A stretch of 5,706 bases of DNA from Thermus_A sp040290245 (GTDB lineage: Bacteria > Deinococcota > Deinococci > Deinococcales > Thermaceae), in contig NZ_PSMQ01000080.1 in NCBI RefSeq assembly GCF_040290245.1, positions 1-5,706 of the forward strand. The letters are read 5' to 3'. This document shows positions 5,163 through 5,706 of this stretch, in pieces. The translations under genes and the position numbers were made by a program. The notes beneath the pieces were generated by a model. It saw only the letters and a program-made list of their open reading frames with translations. It made no database searches and was not told the DNA's origin. Position 1 is the stretch's first letter; the number at the start of each line of letters is the position of its first letter.

Positions 5163-5170
5163 GTGTACAT
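5163..5170 (+). promoter_or_regulatory. GTGTACAT motif, copy 2
   Basis: GTGTACAT on the plus strand, core TGTACA at 5164-5169. It is exactly 60 bp from copy 1, in inverted orientation, and about 84 nt upstream of the predicted cycA start point. Confidence 0.4.
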
Positions 5171-5230
5171 CCGATGGGCAGCGTAAAGACCCCATAAGTG
5201 AAGGCTTTCCCTTTCCCAAGGGGCAGGCAT

Positions 5231-5258
5231 CCCCCCCTTGGCGCGGGGCATCGGGGGG
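5231..5258. repeat. C-run/G-run inverted repeat in the cycA-thioredoxin interval
   Basis: A run of seven C (5231-5237) and a run of six G (5253-5258) can pair over a 15-nt loop. Each run is preceded by GGCATC (5226-5231 and 5247-5252, a 21-nt direct repeat). No U-tract follows, so it is not an ordinary terminator. The rest of the 225-nt interval (5068-5292) holds only the elements listed separately; I see no small gene or riboswitch. Confidence 0.3.
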
Positions 5259-5283
5259 AGTTAAAGTACAAAGTGGGATACCC

Positions 5284-5290
5284 AGGTGAT
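5284..5290 (+). promoter_or_regulatory. Probable ribosome site of the thioredoxin-like gene
   Basis: AGGTGAT could pair with the ATCACCT of the 16S rRNA 3' end and lies just before the ATG at 5293. I could not find a convincing -10/-35 pair for this gene; TTAAAGTACAAAG (5261-5273) is the only AT-rich candidate zone. Confidence 0.4.
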
Positions 5291-5292
5291 GT

Positions 5293-5300
5293 ATGTACAC
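5293..5300 (-). promoter_or_regulatory. GTGTACAT motif, copy 3 (over thioredoxin start codon)
   Basis: GTGTACAT on the minus strand (ATGTACAC on plus). It includes the ATG start of the thioredoxin-like gene and codes for Met-Tyr-Thr. A regulator bound here could block the divergent gene as copy 1 could block cycA. Confidence 0.4.
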
Positions 5301-5706
5301 ATATAAGGTACCGTCAATCGCGCTTCTTAGCCTTCTGGCCCTGGCCGTGACCCAAGTGGACTTTGGGCGCTGGTATCCCTATCCGGAGGCTTTGGTTCTG
5401 GGAGAGAGGGCGGGGAGGGTGGTTATGGTTTACTTCCACAGCCCTTACTGCCCCTACTGTGACCAGATGAACACCTTTGTCCTTTCAGACCCAGGGGTGG
5501 ATGGGTTTTGCGTGAGCGCTTTGTGGTGGCCTCCGTAAATACGTATACCCCCGAGGGGCAGGCGTTGGCCCGGCGCTACCGGGTGCCGGGCACCCCGACC
5601 TTTGTCTTCCTCGCCCTCCGCAAGGGGGCGTGGGAGGAGGTGGGCCGGATCTTTGGCAGCCGGCCCCGGGCGGAGTTCCTCGCGGAGCTTCGCCGGATGT
5701 GCGCCA
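5293..5706 (+). pseudogene. Secreted thioredoxin-fold protein (SoxW/Trx-like), frame broken, 3' end outside window
   Basis: Predicted thiol-disulfide protein outside the cytoplasmic membrane. Residues 1-20 (MYTYKVPSIALLSLLALAVT) form a signal peptide or membrane anchor. HSPYCPYCDQM holds the redox pair Cys53-Cys56 (CPYC), as in SoxW and DsbC/G-type proteins. After FVLSDPGVDGF the first frame goes to a stop at 5536-5538. The reading frame that starts at the TTG at 5508 continues the domain: LRERFVVASVNTYTPEGQ, then VPGTPTFVFL with the cis-Pro after Thr, and stays open to the window edge. One extra T in the T run at 5506-5509 joins the two parts exactly. Hence either a real inactivating deletion, a base-call error in a homopolymer, or a -1 frameshift. 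Divergence from cycA suggests a role in reducing apocytochrome cysteines, as CcmG/ResA do, which is inference. The domain assignment is secure; gene status is not. Confidence 0.75.

Noticed and set aside
5068..5292. Riboswitch or small RNA in the 225-bp interval
   Set aside because: I looked for TPP-type and other conserved cores and for a terminator after a promoter, and saw none; only promoter elements, short dyads and one C/G-run hairpin.
5064..5300. Minus-strand 78-codon frame covering the cycA promoter
   Set aside because: It covers the promoter and ribosome site of cycA and shows no protein-like pattern.
5503..5511. Programmed -1 frameshift site
   Set aside because: GGG TTT TGC in the zero frame is not a proper X XXY YYZ heptamer, and a four-T run is short for polymerase slippage; kept only as one possibility beside deletion or error.
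1..5706. Defence island, mobile element or CRISPR array
   Set aside because: No transposase, integrase, terminal repeats, spaced repeats or defence domains are visible; gene content is core metabolism and respiration.

Overview
The window looks like chromosomal DNA of a Thermus species. It is very GC-rich, gene-dense and has almost no spacer DNA. The protein encoded at 4621-5067 (minus strand) matches my memory of Thermus cytochrome c552 closely: same signal peptide style, same mature N-terminus, CAGCH haem site, and the axial Met at mature position 69. It is followed by an ABC ATPase gene, the linkage I recall from T. thermophilus HB8 (cycA-cycB). I see no mobile element, CRISPR array, tRNA or rRNA.

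Layout, left to right: the 3' end of a SIS-domain sugar-phosphate enzyme gene (+); a csaA-type tRNA-binding protein gene (-); guaB, IMP dehydrogenase (+); a 76-residue putative winged-helix protein gene (-); a 144-residue protein gene of unknown function (+); a three-gene minus-strand run read in the order cycA, cycB and thiN; then, divergent from cycA, a secreted thioredoxin-fold protein gene (+) that carries a reading-frame break and runs off the window. Strand alternates at almost every gene. Convergent pairs touch or overlap at their stop codons (4 nt, 0 nt and 16 nt). Divergent pairs share 17-22 bp promoters, except the 225-bp cycA/thioredoxin interval.

Functions: guaB is the committed step of GMP synthesis. 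thiN makes thiamine diphosphate. cycA is the soluble electron carrier to the terminal oxidase. The divergent CPYC thioredoxin-like protein is predicted outside the membrane, where cysteines of c-type cytochromes must be kept reduced for haem attachment, so its position beside cycA is suggestive. The two small genes at 2336-3018 have no function I can name.

Regulation is the most informative part of the window. Four starts (csaA, the 76-aa gene, the 144-aa gene, cycB) lie exactly six bases after a -10-like hexamer, and guaB lies eight bases after one. This fits leaderless transcripts, which are common in Deinococcus-Thermus. cycA is the exception, with a near-consensus promoter and a strong Shine-Dalgarno site. 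An intrinsic terminator after cycA runs directly into the -10 of cycB. The 8-mer GTGTACAT occurs three times between cycA and the thioredoxin gene, including inside the cycA promoter spacer and over the thioredoxin start codon, and is a candidate operator. I do not see a new defence or mobile system; the window is ordinary core genome with interesting compact regulation.
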